This document shows, in pieces, positions 26,850 to 36,342 of a stretch of 64,000 nucleotides of DNA (its first letter is position 1; the number at the start of each line of letters is the position of its first letter). A model generated the notes under the pieces. That model saw only the letters and a list, made by a program, of their open reading frames with translations. It was not told the DNA's origin and made no database searches. The DNA is taken from assembly GCF_030418305.1 (NCBI RefSeq), contig NZ_JAUHPX010000001.1, forward strand, positions 434,001 through 498,000, in the 5' to 3' direction. Both the position numbers and the translations under genes were made by a program. Origin of the DNA: Demequina lignilytica (GTDB taxonomy: Bacteria > Actinomycetota > Actinomycetes > Actinomycetales > Demequinaceae).

Positions 26850-28031
26850 ATGCGACCATCACGCCGAGCGCTCGCCATCGAGCCGTTCCACGCGATGGCG
26901 TTCGGCGACCTCGCGAGCGAGCTCGAGGCCGCCGGCCACCGCACCGTCCGCCTGAACCTGGGCGAGCCGGACTTCGGCGCGCCCGCAGCCGTCCGCCGCG
27001 CGATGGTCGAGGCGATGGACGGCCGCCCGCTGTCCTACACCTCGGCGCTCGGGATGCCGGCGCTCCGGTCAGCGATCGCCGGGTTCTACCGCGACCGGCA
27101 CGGCGTCGACCTGGACCCCGCCCGCGTCGCGATCACGATGGGTGCCTCCGCCGCCCTGGTGCTCGCGATCGCCGCAACGGTCGACGAGGGTGACGACGTG
27201 CTCATGGCCGACCCGAGCTACCCCTGCAACCGCCAGGATGTCGCCTCGTTCGGAGGCCGGGCGGTCACGATCCCCACCTCGCCCGCGACGCGCTTCCAGC
27301 TGACGCGCGACCTGATCGAGCAGCACTGGACGCCGGCCACCCGCGTGGTGATGGCGGCGACGCCGTCGAACCCGACCGGCACCTCGATCCCGCCCGCCGA
27401 GCTCGCCGCGATCTGCGACCTCGCCCGCGAACGCGGCGCGTGGCGGCTGATCGACGAGATCTACCTGGAGACCGCCGACCCCTCGCCCGACGGCACGCCG
27501 CAGCCGACCGCGCTCGCGCATGACCCCGACGCGATCGTCGTGAGCTCGTTCTCGAAGGCCTTCGGCATGACGGGCTGGCGGCTCGGCTGGATGGTGCTGC
27601 CCGAGGCGCTGGTCGACCCGGTGGAGCGGCTCGCGGTCAACTACTTCCTCTCCGCGGCGGCGCCGGTGCAGATCGCCGCGCTCGAGTGCTTCACCCCGGC
27701 CTCGCTCGCCGAGGCGGAGGGCCGGCGCCTCGACCTGCTCGGGCGTCGGCGGCTCATGCTCGACGGGCTGGCGCGCATCGGCCTTCCCGTCGAGGTCGAG
27801 CCCGACGGCGCCTTCTACGCCTTCGCGGACGTCTCGAGCACCGGGATGGACGCCTGGATGTTCTGCGGGCGCGCGCTGCGCGAGGCGCACGTCGCGCTCA
27901 CGCCCGGCCGGGACTTCGGCACGGCCCACGGCGACACCCACGTGCGGCTGTCCTACGCCGCGAGCGCCGAGGACATCACGCTCGGGCTCGAGCGGTTGGG
28001 ACGCTGGCTCGACACCCTGCGGTCCGGGTGA
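26850..28031 (+). CDS. Pyridoxal-phosphate aminotransferase, class I/II
   Basis: A 393-aa fold-type-I PLP enzyme. The Schiff-base lysine is Lys236 in SSFSKAFGMTGWRLGWMV. Other landmarks are LNLGEPDFGAPAAV (N-terminal substrate arm), TMGASAALVLAI, DPSYPCNRQDV, TPSNPTGTSIPPAEL, LIDEIYLE and the C-terminal arginine segment THVRLSYA. It transaminates an amino acid, most likely aspartate/aromatic type; the exact substrate is not determinable. AAGGAGGAACG precedes the ATG. It is the first gene after rnpB and almost abuts yaaA. Confidence 0.93.
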   Translation: MRPSRRALAIEPFHAMAFGDLASELEAAGHRTVRLNLGEPDFGAPAAVRRAMVEAMDGRPLSYTSALGMPALRSAIAGFYRDRHGVDLDPARVAITMGASAALVLAIAATVDEGDDVLMADPSYPCNRQDVASFGGRAVTIPTSPATRFQLTRDLIEQHWTPATRVVMAATPSNPTGTSIPPAELAAICDLARERGAWRLIDEIYLETADPSPDGTPQPTALAHDPDAIVVSSFSKAFGMTGWRLGWMVLPEALVDPVERLAVNYFLSAAAPVQIAALECFTPASLAEAEGRRLDLLGRRRLMLDGLARIGLPVEVEPDGAFYAFADVSSTGMDAWMFCGRALREAHVALTPGRDFGTAHGDTHVRLSYAASAEDITLGLERLGRWLDTLRSG

Positions 28032-28057
28032 CGCGCCGCGCCACTACCCTGGTCCCC

Positions 28058-28831
28058 GTGCTGATCCTGCTCCCGCCCTCCGAGGGCAAGACCGCTCCCC
28101 CGACCGGCGACCCCGTCGACCTGGACGCGCTGAGCCACCCGGGGCTCGCGCCGCACCGCCGCCGCGTGGGGGACGCCCTCGCCAAGGTCAGCGGCCAGCG
28201 CAACGCGATGCAGGCGCTGGAGGTCGGCGCCTCGCTCGCCGGCGAGGTCGAGCGCAACCGCACGGTGTGGGACAACCCCGCGGCGCCGGCCGCGCGCGTC
28301 TACACCGGAGTGCTCTACGACGCCGCCGACATGGCCGGCTGGGATGCGTCGACGCTGGATCGCGCGTCGTCCCGCCTGCGGACCGTCTCCGCGCTGTGGG
28401 GCGCCGTCGCGCCCGGCGACGCCATCCCGGCCTACCGCCTGTCGATGGGAACCTCGCTGGGACGGATCGGCGGCCTCGCCGCCTTCTGGCGCCCGCGCCT
28501 GAGCCCGGAGCTGGACGCGCTCGCCGACGGCGGCCTCGTGATCGACTGCCGTAGCGCGTCGTACGTCGCCGCCTACCGCCCCACGGACGCGCTGTGGGTG
28601 AGCGTCGGAGTCCAGCGGGAGCTGAACGGCAAGCGCGCCGTGGTCAGCCACATGGCCAAGCACACGCGCGGCCTGCTCGCGGCGCACCTGATGCGGGACG
28701 ATGCGGCGCCCGAGAGCGCCGCCGACCTCGCCGATGCGGCGGCCGGCATGATCGGCGATGCGCTGGTCGACGTGGCGCTGACACCCCGGGCCAAGGGTCC
28801 CGACGAGCTCACGCTCGTCATCGCGGGCTGA
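28058..28831 (+). CDS. yaaA: YaaA/UPF0246 family protein
   Basis: A 257-aa protein of the YaaA family, which in E. coli limits intracellular iron and oxidative DNA damage during peroxide stress. Family signatures: LILLPPSEGKTAPPTGDP at the start, ARVYTGVLYDAADMAGW, LWGAVAPGDAIPAYRLSMG, VIDCRSASYVAAY and VVSHMAKHTRGLLAAHLM. I start at GTG 28058, where homologues begin; GTG at 28028 overlaps the aminotransferase stop (GTGA) and would add ten residues, so coupled translation is also possible. Probably co-transcribed with the aminotransferase. Confidence 0.9.
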   Translation: MLILLPPSEGKTAPPTGDPVDLDALSHPGLAPHRRRVGDALAKVSGQRNAMQALEVGASLAGEVERNRTVWDNPAAPAARVYTGVLYDAADMAGWDASTLDRASSRLRTVSALWGAVAPGDAIPAYRLSMGTSLGRIGGLAAFWRPRLSPELDALADGGLVIDCRSASYVAAYRPTDALWVSVGVQRELNGKRAVVSHMAKHTRGLLAAHLMRDDAAPESAADLADAAAGMIGDALVDVALTPRAKGPDELTLVIAG

Positions 28832-28846
28832 TCGCCTCCGCGCCCG

Positions 28847-29626
28847 TCAGAGCAGGTTCATCCCGCCGTCGACCGCGATCGTCTGGCCCGTGATGAAGCC
28901 GCAGGTGAGGAGGAACAGGTACGCCTCCGCCACCTCGCCGACCTCGCCGGTGCGCCCGAGCGGGATGGTCGCCGCCATCTGACGCTGGGTCTCGCGGACC
29001 TCCGCCTCGTCGTGGTCGCGCCACAGCGGCGTCGCTGTCCATGTGGGGGCGACGGCGTTGACCCGGATGCCGCGCGGCGCGAGCTCGAGCGCCAGCCCGC
29101 GCACCATGGTGGCGATCGCCTGGTTGCCCAGGTAGGCGCCCGACGCGGTGTGGGGCGCGCCCCCGGTGCCCGCGGTGAACGTCATCGAGCCGCCGTCGTT
29201 GAGGTGGGGAGCGAGCGCACGGGCCAGGCGGAGGTTGTCGAAGACCTTGTCGTCGACCGCGGCGCGGATCTCATCGAACGGGGCCTCGAGGAACCCTCCG
29301 CCCATGGCTCCGCCCAGCGTCGAGACCACGTGGTCGACATCGCCCGCGATCTCGATCAGCCGCTCGAGGCCGTCCTCCGTGGTCGCGTCGAGCGCGAAGG
29401 CCGTCGCCTTGCCGCCGACGCCGCTCGCCTCATGCGCGACGGCGTGGGCCTTCGCGGCGTCGCGGCCGACCACGACCAGCCGCGCGCCCGCTGTGGCGGC
29501 GTCGACCACCACCTGGCGGCCGAAGCCGGAGGAGCCGCCGACGACGAGCACGGTCGAGTCCGTGAGCGCGCCAGGCGTCACGCGCGGACGCTCGAAGGTG
29601 GACGGGGGCACGGGCACACTGGTCAT
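28847..29626 (-). CDS. Short-chain dehydrogenase/reductase lacking the catalytic lysine
   Basis: A 259-aa SDR-fold protein. The NAD(P) motif is GGSSGFG (residues 30-36) and the C-terminal signature is AIAVDGGMNLL. The active-site YxxxK motif instead reads Tyr165-LGN-Gln169 (ASGAYLGNQAIATM), so the catalytic lysine is replaced by glutamine and normal reductase chemistry is doubtful. SDR subfamilies with GGSSG and degenerate active sites exist, some of unknown function. GGAAGGA precedes the ATG. Divergent from the LLM-type oxidoreductase with an inverted repeat in between. Confidence 0.88.
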   Translation of the reverse strand: MTSVPVPPSTFERPRVTPGALTDSTVLVVGGSSGFGRQVVVDAATAGARLVVVGRDAAKAHAVAHEASGVGGKATAFALDATTEDGLERLIEIAGDVDHVVSTLGGAMGGGFLEAPFDEIRAAVDDKVFDNLRLARALAPHLNDGGSMTFTAGTGGAPHTASGAYLGNQAIATMVRGLALELAPRGIRVNAVAPTWTATPLWRDHDEAEVRETQRQMAATIPLGRTGEVGEVAEAYLFLLTCGFITGQTIAVDGGMNLL

Positions 29627-29741
29627 GACGGTCCTTCCGATGGGGTTCTTCCTCGGGAACGATTGCGCGGCGCCAAGGATTCCGCGGTGGACGCGTCAGC
29701 GGCCGCGGCAGGAATAGCGCGAGGCCAGGCTACGCTACTTA

Positions 29742-29755
29742 GTTGACACCTCAAC
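29742..29755. promoter_or_regulatory. GTTGA-CACC-TCAAC inverted repeat, candidate operator/promoter
   Basis: The perfect inverted repeat GTTGACACCTCAAC lies 24 nt upstream of the LLM oxidoreductase and 116 nt upstream of the SDR start on the other strand. TTGACA inside it could also be a -35 element. MarR-type regulators often bind similar TTGA-N-TCAA dyads; no such gene is adjacent. Confidence 0.5.
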
Positions 29756-29779
29756 CACCTGCGACATCGAGGAGCCCCC

Positions 29780-30838
29780 ATGAGCACGCCCGCGTCGGAC
29801 GTGAAGTTCGGCATCGAGACCTTCGGCGACCTGCCGCTGCACGACTCCGGGGAGCCGATGACGCATGCGGCGTCCCTGCGCCAGGTGGTCGAGGAGGCCG
29901 CGCTTGCCGACCAGGTCGGCATCGACGCGGTCGCGCTCGGCGAGCACCACCGCGCGGACTTCGCGATCTCCTCCCCCGAGATGGTGCTGGCGGCCATCGC
30001 CTCGCGCACGGAGAAGGTGACGCTCGGCTCCGCCGTCACGGTGCTGTCCTCGGACGACCCCGTGCGCGTGTTCCAGCGCTTCTCCACCCTCGACGCCGTG
30101 TCCAACGGTCGCGCCGAGGTGATCCTCGGGCGCGGATCCTTCACCGAGTCCTTCCCGCTGTTCGGCTACGACCTCGCCGACTACGAGGTCCTGTTCGAGG
30201 AGAAGCTCGAGCTGTTCTCGCGACTGCTCACCGAGAAGCCGGTCACGTGGTCCGGGACCACCCGCTCCTCCCTGCACGAGGCCGACGTCTATCCGAAGAC
30301 GGACTCCGGCGCGCTCACCACCTGGGTCGGCGTGGGGGGTTCGCCCGAGTCGGTCCTGCGCACCGCGCGCTACGGCTTCCGCCTGATGCTCGCGATCATC
30401 GGCGGCGACCCCGGCCGCTTCGCCCCTTATGTCGACCTGTACCGCCGCGCCGCCGAGAAGTTCGGCACCACGGCGCACCCGGTCGGGATGCACAGCCACG
30501 GCTTCGTGGCACCCACCGACGAGGAGGCGCGCGAGTCCTACTTCCCCGGCTACAAGGCCATGCGGGACCGGATCGGCGCCGACCGCGGCTGGCCGCCGAT
30601 GACCCGCTCGCAGTTCGACGCGGAGGTCACCTACGGGTCGCTCTACGTGGGCTCGCCCGCGACGGTGGCGGCGAAGATGGCGGCCGCGATCGGCGCCCTG
30701 GACGTGAGCCGCTTCGACTTCGTCTACACGGGTGGCGGCGCGATGCCGGCGTCCTCCCGCATGCGCGCCGTCGAGCTCTTCGGCACCGAGGTCGTCCCGC
30801 GGGTCCGGGAGCTGCTCGCCGACGGCGGCGCGGCGTGA
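29780..30838 (+). CDS. LLM-class flavin-dependent oxidoreductase
   Basis: A 352-aa luciferase-like monooxygenase-fold enzyme using FMN or F420. Signatures: [13 protein letters not shown] at the start, [62 protein letters not shown] and [16 protein letters not shown], which place it in the subfamily with EHH in the flavin-binding region. GAGGAGCCCCC precedes the ATG. Its stop overlaps the next gene's GTG, an NAD(P)-binding protein that may supply reduced cofactor. Substrate unknown. Confidence 0.93.
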   Translation: MSTPASDVKFGIETFGDLPLHDSGEPMTHAASLRQVVEEAALADQVGIDAVALGEHHRADFAISSPEMVLAAIASRTEKVTLGSAVTVLSSDDPVRVFQRFSTLDAVSNGRAEVILGRGSFTESFPLFGYDLADYEVLFEEKLELFSRLLTEKPVTWSGTTRSSLHEADVYPKTDSGALTTWVGVGGSPESVLRTARYGFRLMLAIIGGDPGRFAPYVDLYRRAAEKFGTTAHPVGMHSHGFVAPTDEEARESYFPGYKAMRDRIGADRGWPPMTRSQFDAEVTYGSLYVGSPATVAAKMAAAIGALDVSRFDFVYTGGGAMPASSRMRAVELFGTEVVPRVRELLADGGAA

Positions 30839-31506
30839 GCGCGGTGCGGACCGTCGGCATCCTGGGCGCCGGCAAGCTCGGCACGGCGCTCGCCCGGCTC
30901 GGCGTCGCCGCCGGCTACGAGGTGGTGGTCGCCGGGTCCGGCGACCCGGAGCGCATCGAGCTGACCATCGAGGTCCTCTCCCCCGGCGCACGGGTCGCCA
31001 CCGCGCGCGAGGTCGCGTCCCAGGCCGACGCGGTGATCCTCGCGCTGCCGCTGGGCAAGCACCGGACGGTTCCCGCAGACGCGCTCGACGGCGCGCTCGT
31101 GATCGACGCGATGAACTACTGGTGGGAGGTGGACGGCGTGCGGGACGACCTGACGGACCCCCGCACCACCTCCTCCGCGATCGTCGCCGCGCACCTGCAC
31201 GGCGCGCGCCTCGTCAAGGCGTTCAACCACATGGGCTACCACGACCTGGACGAGGGGTCGCGGCCGGCGGACCACGCGGACCGGCGCGCGATCGCCCTGG
31301 CCGGCGACGATGCGGACAGCATCGAGGCGGTCGCCGACCTGATCGACTCCCTCGGCTTCGACCCGGTCCCGATCGGGACTCTCGCCGAGGGCAGGCATCT
31401 CCAGCCCGGCACCCCCGCGTTCGGCGCGAACGTGGACGCGGAGGCGCTCATCGGCCTGGTCGACCGCCACCGCGCATCGTCGACCGCGGGAGCCTCGCTC
31501 ACCTGA
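30835..31506 (+). CDS. NADPH-dependent F420 reductase-like Rossmann protein
   Basis: A 223-aa NAD(P)-binding protein. The N-terminus has the dinucleotide motif [17 protein letters not shown] (GxGxxG), followed by [17 protein letters not shown] and [13 protein letters not shown], then [13 protein letters not shown], as in the F420H2:NADP oxidoreductase-like/NADP-dependent reductase family. It should bind NADPH and perhaps pass hydride to F420 or a flavin used by the preceding LLM enzyme. The GTG start overlaps that gene's stop (GTGA). The 3' end overlaps the convergent alcohol dehydrogenase by 8 nt. Confidence 0.88.
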   Translation: MSAVRTVGILGAGKLGTALARLGVAAGYEVVVAGSGDPERIELTIEVLSPGARVATAREVASQADAVILALPLGKHRTVPADALDGALVIDAMNYWWEVDGVRDDLTDPRTTSSAIVAAHLHGARLVKAFNHMGYHDLDEGSRPADHADRRAIALAGDDADSIEAVADLIDSLGFDPVPIGTLAEGRHLQPGTPAFGANVDAEALIGLVDRHRASSTAGASLT

Positions 31507-32557
31507 GCGCCGGGTCCACCATCACCTTGAGGGCCTCGCGGGCGTCCATGGCGGCGTAGCCCGCGGGGACGCCGTCGAGGCCGACCGTGCGGTCGAACAC
31601 CTTGCCCGGATTGATGGTGCCGTCGAGCACGTCCCGGATCGCCTGCTCGAGGTAGGCGCGCACGGGGGCGGGACCGCCGGCCAGGCGCGCGTTCTTGCCG
31701 AAGAGCGAGCCGAACCCGATCGGGGCCTCCTCGTACTGCGGCACGCCCACGCGCGAGATGATGCCGCCGGGGCGGACGATGCCGTACGCCTGCTCGTAGG
31801 CGGGCATGTGGCCCACGGCCTCGAGCACGACGTGGCTCCCCTCGCCGCCGGTGAGCGCCATGACCTTCGCCACGCCCTCGGCGCCGCGCTCGGCGACCAC
31901 GTCGGTGGCGCCGAACTCGCGGCCCAGATCGGTGCGCGAGACGTGACGGCCCATCAGGATGATCCGCTCCGCGCCCATCTGCTTGGCCGCGAGCACCGCG
32001 GACAGGCCCACGGCACCGTCACCGATCACCGTGACGGTCTGCCCCGGCTGGATGTCCGCCATGAACGCGGCGTGGTAACCGGTCAGGTAGACGTCCGACA
32101 GCGCGAGCAGCGACGCGAGCAGCTCGTCGGAGGCGGTCGCGGGGTCCACGCCCGGGACCACGACGGCCGAGCCGTCCGCCTGCGGCACGCGAGCGTACTC
32201 GGCCTGGAGCCCCGGCGTGTCCGGGGTGCCGTACCAGCCGCCGTGCGGGCAGGCCGTCTGGAAGCCCTCCTGGCAGATGGCGCAGGTGTTGTCCGCGTAC
32301 GCGAACGGCACCACGACGAAGTCGCCCTTGGTCAGGGTGGTGACCGCGGTGCCGACCTCCTCGACCACGGCGATGAGCTCGTGGCCCATCCGGATGCCGT
32401 GCTCCGAGCCGGGCATCGAGTGGTACGGGTGCAGGTCGGAGCCGCAGATGCACGCGCGCACGGTGCGCACGATCGCATCGGTGGGCTCCTGGAGGGTCGG
32501 GATGGGGGCGTCCTCGACGCGGACGTCGCCCGCGCCGTACATGAGTGCAGCCTTCAC
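31499..32557 (-). CDS. Zinc-dependent alcohol dehydrogenase (paralogue 1)
   Basis: A 352-aa medium-chain dehydrogenase. Catalytic zinc ligands are visible in [12 protein letters not shown] and [13 protein letters not shown] structural-zinc lobe has cysteines in [18 protein letters not shown], three being visible rather than the usual four. The NAD(P) Rossmann motif is [20 protein letters not shown]. Substrate is unknown. It is about 60% identical by eye to the dehydrogenase at 33568-34608, with which it flanks a formate/nitrite-type channel. The ATG start lacks a strong SD. Confidence 0.93.
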   Translation of the reverse strand: MKAALMYGAGDVRVEDAPIPTLQEPTDAIVRTVRACICGSDLHPYHSMPGSEHGIRMGHELIAVVEEVGTAVTTLTKGDFVVVPFAYADNTCAICQEGFQTACPHGGWYGTPDTPGLQAEYARVPQADGSAVVVPGVDPATASDELLASLLALSDVYLTGYHAAFMADIQPGQTVTVIGDGAVGLSAVLAAKQMGAERIILMGRHVSRTDLGREFGATDVVAERGAEGVAKVMALTGGEGSHVVLEAVGHMPAYEQAYGIVRPGGIISRVGVPQYEEAPIGFGSLFGKNARLAGGPAPVRAYLEQAIRDVLDGTINPGKVFDRTVGLDGVPAGYAAMDAREALKVMVDPALR

Positions 32558-32709
32558 TGGTGGATCTCCTCGATCGGGGTCGTTGTGTCACCATCAGCGT
32601 CGCGGCGCGGAACGATGCGCGGGAGAGCGGGAGGACACGGGTACCGGCGGTACCCCCCAGGGGTCCGACGGTCCCGCCGACGAGGCCGCGCACTCGGTAC
32701 GGTGGTGCC

Positions 32710-33564
32710 ATGAGCGACCCGAGCCACCTGTTCCCAGGCAAGACGTTCATCTCCACGGTGCTCGACGCTCTCGACACCAAGACGGAGATGAGCGGCGGGC
32801 TCGCGCGCGTCTACCTCATGCGGGCGGCCATGGCCGGGGTGATCATCGGCATCATGTACCTCACGAACTTCGCGGTGATCGCGGCGTTCGAGAGCGCGAG
32901 CGACGGCTCGCTGGTCAACCTGGGCAAGCTGCTGGGCGCGCTGATCTTCGGGTTCGCCCTGGTGTTCATCTACTACTCGAAGTCCGAGCTGCTGACGTCG
33001 AACATGATGATCGTCTCGATCGGCCTGTACTGGCGTCGCATCAGCCCGCTGCGCTCGCTGCGGGTGCTGGCGATGTGCTACGGCGGCAACTTCGTCGGCG
33101 GCCTGGCGCTGGCCCTCATGATCGCCGGCTCGACGCTCGCGTCGGGTGCGATGGGCGACCAGCTCGACGCCTCGGTCGAGCACAAGCTGTCCTACTTCGA
33201 CAGCGGTCTCGCGGGCGTCTCCGACCTGTTCTTCCGCGCGATCCTGTGCAACTTCATGATCAACCTGGGCATGCTGCTGGTCTACAACGGCCTCATCAAG
33301 GAGGACCTGACCAAGGCGATCGTGATGATCATGAGCGTCTTCGTGTTCGCGTTCGTGGGCTTCGAGCACTCGGTGGCGAACACGGTGGTGTTCACCGTCG
33401 CCGCGCTCACCCACGGCATCGACTACGGCCCGGCCCTCGCCCAGCTCGGAGTCGTCCTGCTCGGCAACTTCGTCGGCGGCGGCCTGCTGATCGGCTGGTA
33501 CTACGCGTACGCCAACGACGACCGCAGGTACCTGCGCAAGCGCGGCGCCACGCCCACGGAGTAG
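32710..33564 (+). CDS. Formate/nitrite transporter family protein
   Basis: A 284-aa FNT-fold membrane channel with about six membrane segments. Recognisable pieces: KTEMSGGLARVYLMRAAMAGVIIG, LGALIFGFALVFIYYSKSELLTSN, GGNFVGGLALALMIAGSTL, FFRAILCNFMINLGMLLVYNG and FVGFEHSVANTVVFTVAAL (the FNT loop F-E-H-S-V-A-N). These channels move formate, nitrite or other small monovalent anions. The enzymes flanking it on both sides are paralogous alcohol dehydrogenases; any metabolic link is inference. No clear SD precedes the ATG at 32710. Confidence 0.92.
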   Translation: MSDPSHLFPGKTFISTVLDALDTKTEMSGGLARVYLMRAAMAGVIIGIMYLTNFAVIAAFESASDGSLVNLGKLLGALIFGFALVFIYYSKSELLTSNMMIVSIGLYWRRISPLRSLRVLAMCYGGNFVGGLALALMIAGSTLASGAMGDQLDASVEHKLSYFDSGLAGVSDLFFRAILCNFMINLGMLLVYNGLIKEDLTKAIVMIMSVFVFAFVGFEHSVANTVVFTVAALTHGIDYGPALAQLGVVLLGNFVGGGLLIGWYYAYANDDRRYLRKRGATPTE

Positions 33565-33567
33565 TCG

Positions 33568-34608
33568 CTACAAGCTCGGGTCGACCATCACCTTGAGCGC
33601 GCGGCGCTCGTCCATCGCCGCGTAGCCCGCCGGCACGTCGGCGACGCCCACCGTCATGTCGAACACGCGACCCGGATCGATGGCGCCGTCCAGCACCTTC
33701 GGGATCGCCGCGTCGATGTACGCGCGCACCGGCGCCACTCCCCCGGTGAGGGTGACGTTGCGCGAGAACTGGGAGCGCGAGGACACAGGATCGGTGGCGT
33801 ACTGCGGCACCCCGACCCGGGAGATCACGCCACCCGGGCGCACGATGCCGTGGGCCTGCCGGTACGCCGGCTCCAATCCCACCGCCTCGAGGACCACAGG
33901 GCTGCCGGCTCCGTCCGTGAGCTCCAGGACCTCGGCGATGCCGTCCTCCCCGCGCGCGGACACCACGTCGGTCGCGCCCCACTCGCGCCCGAGGTCCGTG
34001 CGGACCTGGTGACGCCCCATGAGGATGATGCGCTCGGCGCCCATCTCGCGTGCCGAGAGCACGGCGCAGAGCCCGACCGCGCCGTCGCCGATGACGGTGA
34101 CCGTCGCGCCCGGCGCGACGCGCGCCATCGCCGCGGCGTGCCAGCCGGTGAGGTACACGTCGGACAGCGTGAGGAGCGAGGCGAGCAGCGCATCGTCCGC
34201 CGCGGCGGGGTCGACGCCGGGGACCGTGACGGCGCTGCCATCGGCCTGCGGCAACCGGAGCGCCTCGGACTGACCGCCGGCGAGGAAGCCGCCGTTCACG
34301 CATGAGGTGTGGACGCCGTCGCGGCAGTGCACGCAGGTGTTGTCCTGCGTGGCGAAGGGCATGATGACGAAGTCCCCGGGAGCGACGGTGCGCACCTCGG
34401 GCCCGACCTCCTCGATGACGCCGATCGCCTCGTGTCCCTTGAGAGATCCCTGCTCCGTCGGCTCCATCGTGTGGAACGGGTGCAGGTCCGAGCCGCAGAT
34501 GCAGCCGCGGACCACGCGCACCACCGCATCCGTCGGGTCGACGATGCGCGGGTCGGGGACGTCGAGCACGCGGACGTCGCCCGCGCCGAACATGTAGGTG
34601 GCCTTCAT
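33568..34608 (-). CDS. Zinc-dependent alcohol dehydrogenase (paralogue 2)
   Basis: A 346-aa medium-chain dehydrogenase closely related to the one at 31499-32557: [24 protein letters not shown], a cysteine lobe NTCVHCRDGVHTSCVNGG, and the dinucleotide motif [20 protein letters not shown]. Both start MKA--M-GAGDVRV. It converges with the FNT gene with 3 nt between stops. Substrate unknown. The two copies are probably an old duplication rather than a recent one, judging by scattered differences. Confidence 0.93.
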   Translation of the reverse strand: MKATYMFGAGDVRVLDVPDPRIVDPTDAVVRVVRGCICGSDLHPFHTMEPTEQGSLKGHEAIGVIEEVGPEVRTVAPGDFVIMPFATQDNTCVHCRDGVHTSCVNGGFLAGGQSEALRLPQADGSAVTVPGVDPAAADDALLASLLTLSDVYLTGWHAAAMARVAPGATVTVIGDGAVGLCAVLSAREMGAERIILMGRHQVRTDLGREWGATDVVSARGEDGIAEVLELTDGAGSPVVLEAVGLEPAYRQAHGIVRPGGVISRVGVPQYATDPVSSRSQFSRNVTLTGGVAPVRAYIDAAIPKVLDGAIDPGRVFDMTVGVADVPAGYAAMDERRALKVMVDPSL

Positions 34609-34765
34609 GGCTCCATTCTCGCGGCCGCGTGAGGCGGCGCGAACCACCGGCGCGGCACGGGGCCCGAGCGCCAGGGAAGGCCGCCGGATGCGGACCATCG
34701 CGCGCTGTTGCGCCGGAGAGCGGAACGGCCCGGAGGGACACCCGCCTCCGCCAGCCGGAGCTCCC

Positions 34766-35593
34766 CTACTCGACGGGGATGCCGACGGCGAGGACGTGGG
34801 TCTCCGCGATCGATCCGTCCTGGCGCGCGCGCACCTGGAGGATGCTCTGCGACGCGGGCGAGGGCCAGATCGCACCCCAACGCGCAGGGTCCATGCCCAG
34901 CGCCATGCCGACGGTCGACTTGATCGCCACGGCGTGGGACACGAGCGCGAGGCCACGCGGCACGTCGCGACCTGCCAGGCACTCCGCGGCGTGCGTGGCC
35001 GCGAGCTCGCGCACCAGTCCCCAGGTCCGGGTCCCGACGTCCGCGATCGCCTCGCCGCCGGGCGCGGCGATCTCCGCTCCGCGCCACGCGTGGATGGCAT
35101 CGCCGTCACGCTCGACGATCTCGGGGACGGTCAGCCCCTCCCATTCGCCGAACACGACCTCGCGCAGGCGGTCGTCCGTCTCGACATGCGCGCCCAGGCG
35201 CCGGCCGATCGACCCGGCGGTCTCCTGCGTGCGGATGATCGGCGACGCGATCACGCGCGTGACGTGCGGCAGCTGCAGCCAGGTGCGCCTCCCCATCGAG
35301 TACAGCGCATCGGCGGCCTTCGCGGCCTGGACCCGTCCGGGCGCGCTGAGCGGCGGGCCGGGCACCCCGCCGCCGGACATGCGTCGGGACGTGGTCATCT
35401 CGGTGACGCCGTGGCGGACCAGGACCACCGTGAGCGGCGCGACCAGGTCCTCCTCGTTCGGGGAGAACGGCGACTGGACCTTGGGGGCGGCGGGCGCGGG
35501 CGACGACGCCGCCGGGTCCGATCCCAGGTCGGTCCCGTCGTCGTAGTGATGCGGCCGATGCGGCACCGGCGGCTCGACCTGGGTGTCGGTCAC
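34766..35593 (-). CDS. Histidine phosphatase (phosphoglycerate mutase) family protein
   Basis: A 275-aa protein of the broad-specificity phosphatase family. The catalytic signature is VVLVRHGVTEMTTSRRMSGG (RHG, about residues 58-60); a second arginine region is SPIIRTQETAGSIG and the second histidine lies in LALVSHAVAIKSTVGM. Actinobacterial members with a zinc-ribbon/Nif3 neighbourhood are sometimes linked to cobalamin or acid phosphatase roles. The N-terminal ~48 residues are Pro/Ala-rich and not part of the fold. The GTG at 35593 overlaps the upstream stop (GTGA), so it is coupled to the zinc-ribbon gene. Confidence 0.92.
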   Translation of the reverse strand: MTDTQVEPPVPHRPHHYDDGTDLGSDPAASSPAPAAPKVQSPFSPNEEDLVAPLTVVLVRHGVTEMTTSRRMSGGGVPGPPLSAPGRVQAAKAADALYSMGRRTWLQLPHVTRVIASPIIRTQETAGSIGRRLGAHVETDDRLREVVFGEWEGLTVPEIVERDGDAIHAWRGAEIAAPGGEAIADVGTRTWGLVRELAATHAAECLAGRDVPRGLALVSHAVAIKSTVGMALGMDPARWGAIWPSPASQSILQVRARQDGSIAETHVLAVGIPVE

Positions 35594-36327
35594 GCGCCGG
35601 CCCCGCGCACGAGGATGCGTCCGCACTCCTCGCAGCGGACCACCGCATCGTCCGGGCGCCCCTCGATGTCGCGCAGGTCAGCCGGGTTGAGCTTCATGCG
35701 GCAGCCGAGGCATTCGCCGTGCTGCAACGCGGCCGCGCCGATGCCGCCGTGGCTGGCCCGGAGCTTCTCGTACAGCGCCATCATGTCCGCGTCGAGGTTG
35801 AACGCGGCGGAGGTGCGCTGCGCGGCGAGCTCGACCAGCTCGGCGTCGATCTCCTCCCACGCCTGGTCGCGCTCGGACTCCAGCGCGGTGACCTGCGCCT
35901 GGATCGCCTCCACCTGCTCCTTGGCGGACGCGAGTGCCGCCTCGGCGGTCTCGAGCCGGTCCATCGCCTCGAGCTCGACGTCCTCGAGCGCGCTCTGGCG
36001 ACGCTTGAGCACCTCGAGCTCGCTCGCCAGCGCCTGGAGGTCCTTCGGTGTCCCCTGACCGGACTCGAGCCGGGCGGTGTCGCGCGCGGCGCGGGAGCGC
36101 ACCACCTCGACGTCGTCCTCGGCCTTCGCCACCTCGCGCTTGATGTCGGAGACCTCGGTGCTGCGGGCGACGCGCTCCTCGTCGAGGTCGGTCAGCCGTG
36201 CCCGCAGCTCGGCGATCTGCTCGACCACGGGCAGGTGGTCGCGGCGGTGGCGGGCCTGCTGGGTGCGCAGGTCGAGATCCTGCACCTCGAGAAGGCGGAT
36301 CTGGTCGGTGACGGGTGCAGAAGGCAC
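35590..36327 (-). CDS. C4-type zinc-ribbon protein with long coiled coil
   Basis: A 245-aa protein. Residues about 20-180 form a continuous heptad-rich coiled coil (for example ELEVLKRRQSALEDVELEAM). A C-terminal zinc ribbon follows with CLGC and CEEC pairs (HGECLGCRMKL and RCEECGRILV). This is the conserved actinobacterial partner of Nif3-like proteins; the family resembles FlgN/CsgG-independent DUF164 proteins and its role is unknown, nucleic-acid binding being one possibility. It lies 15 nt downstream of the Nif3-like gene and is coupled to the phosphatase. Confidence 0.9.
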   Translation of the reverse strand: MPSAPVTDQIRLLEVQDLDLRTQQARHRRDHLPVVEQIAELRARLTDLDEERVARSTEVSDIKREVAKAEDDVEVVRSRAARDTARLESGQGTPKDLQALASELEVLKRRQSALEDVELEAMDRLETAEAALASAKEQVEAIQAQVTALESERDQAWEEIDAELVELAAQRTSAAFNLDADMMALYEKLRASHGGIGAAALQHGECLGCRMKLNPADLRDIEGRPDDAVVRCEECGRILVRGAGA

Positions 36328-36342
36328 GGATGCTCCTCGGCG

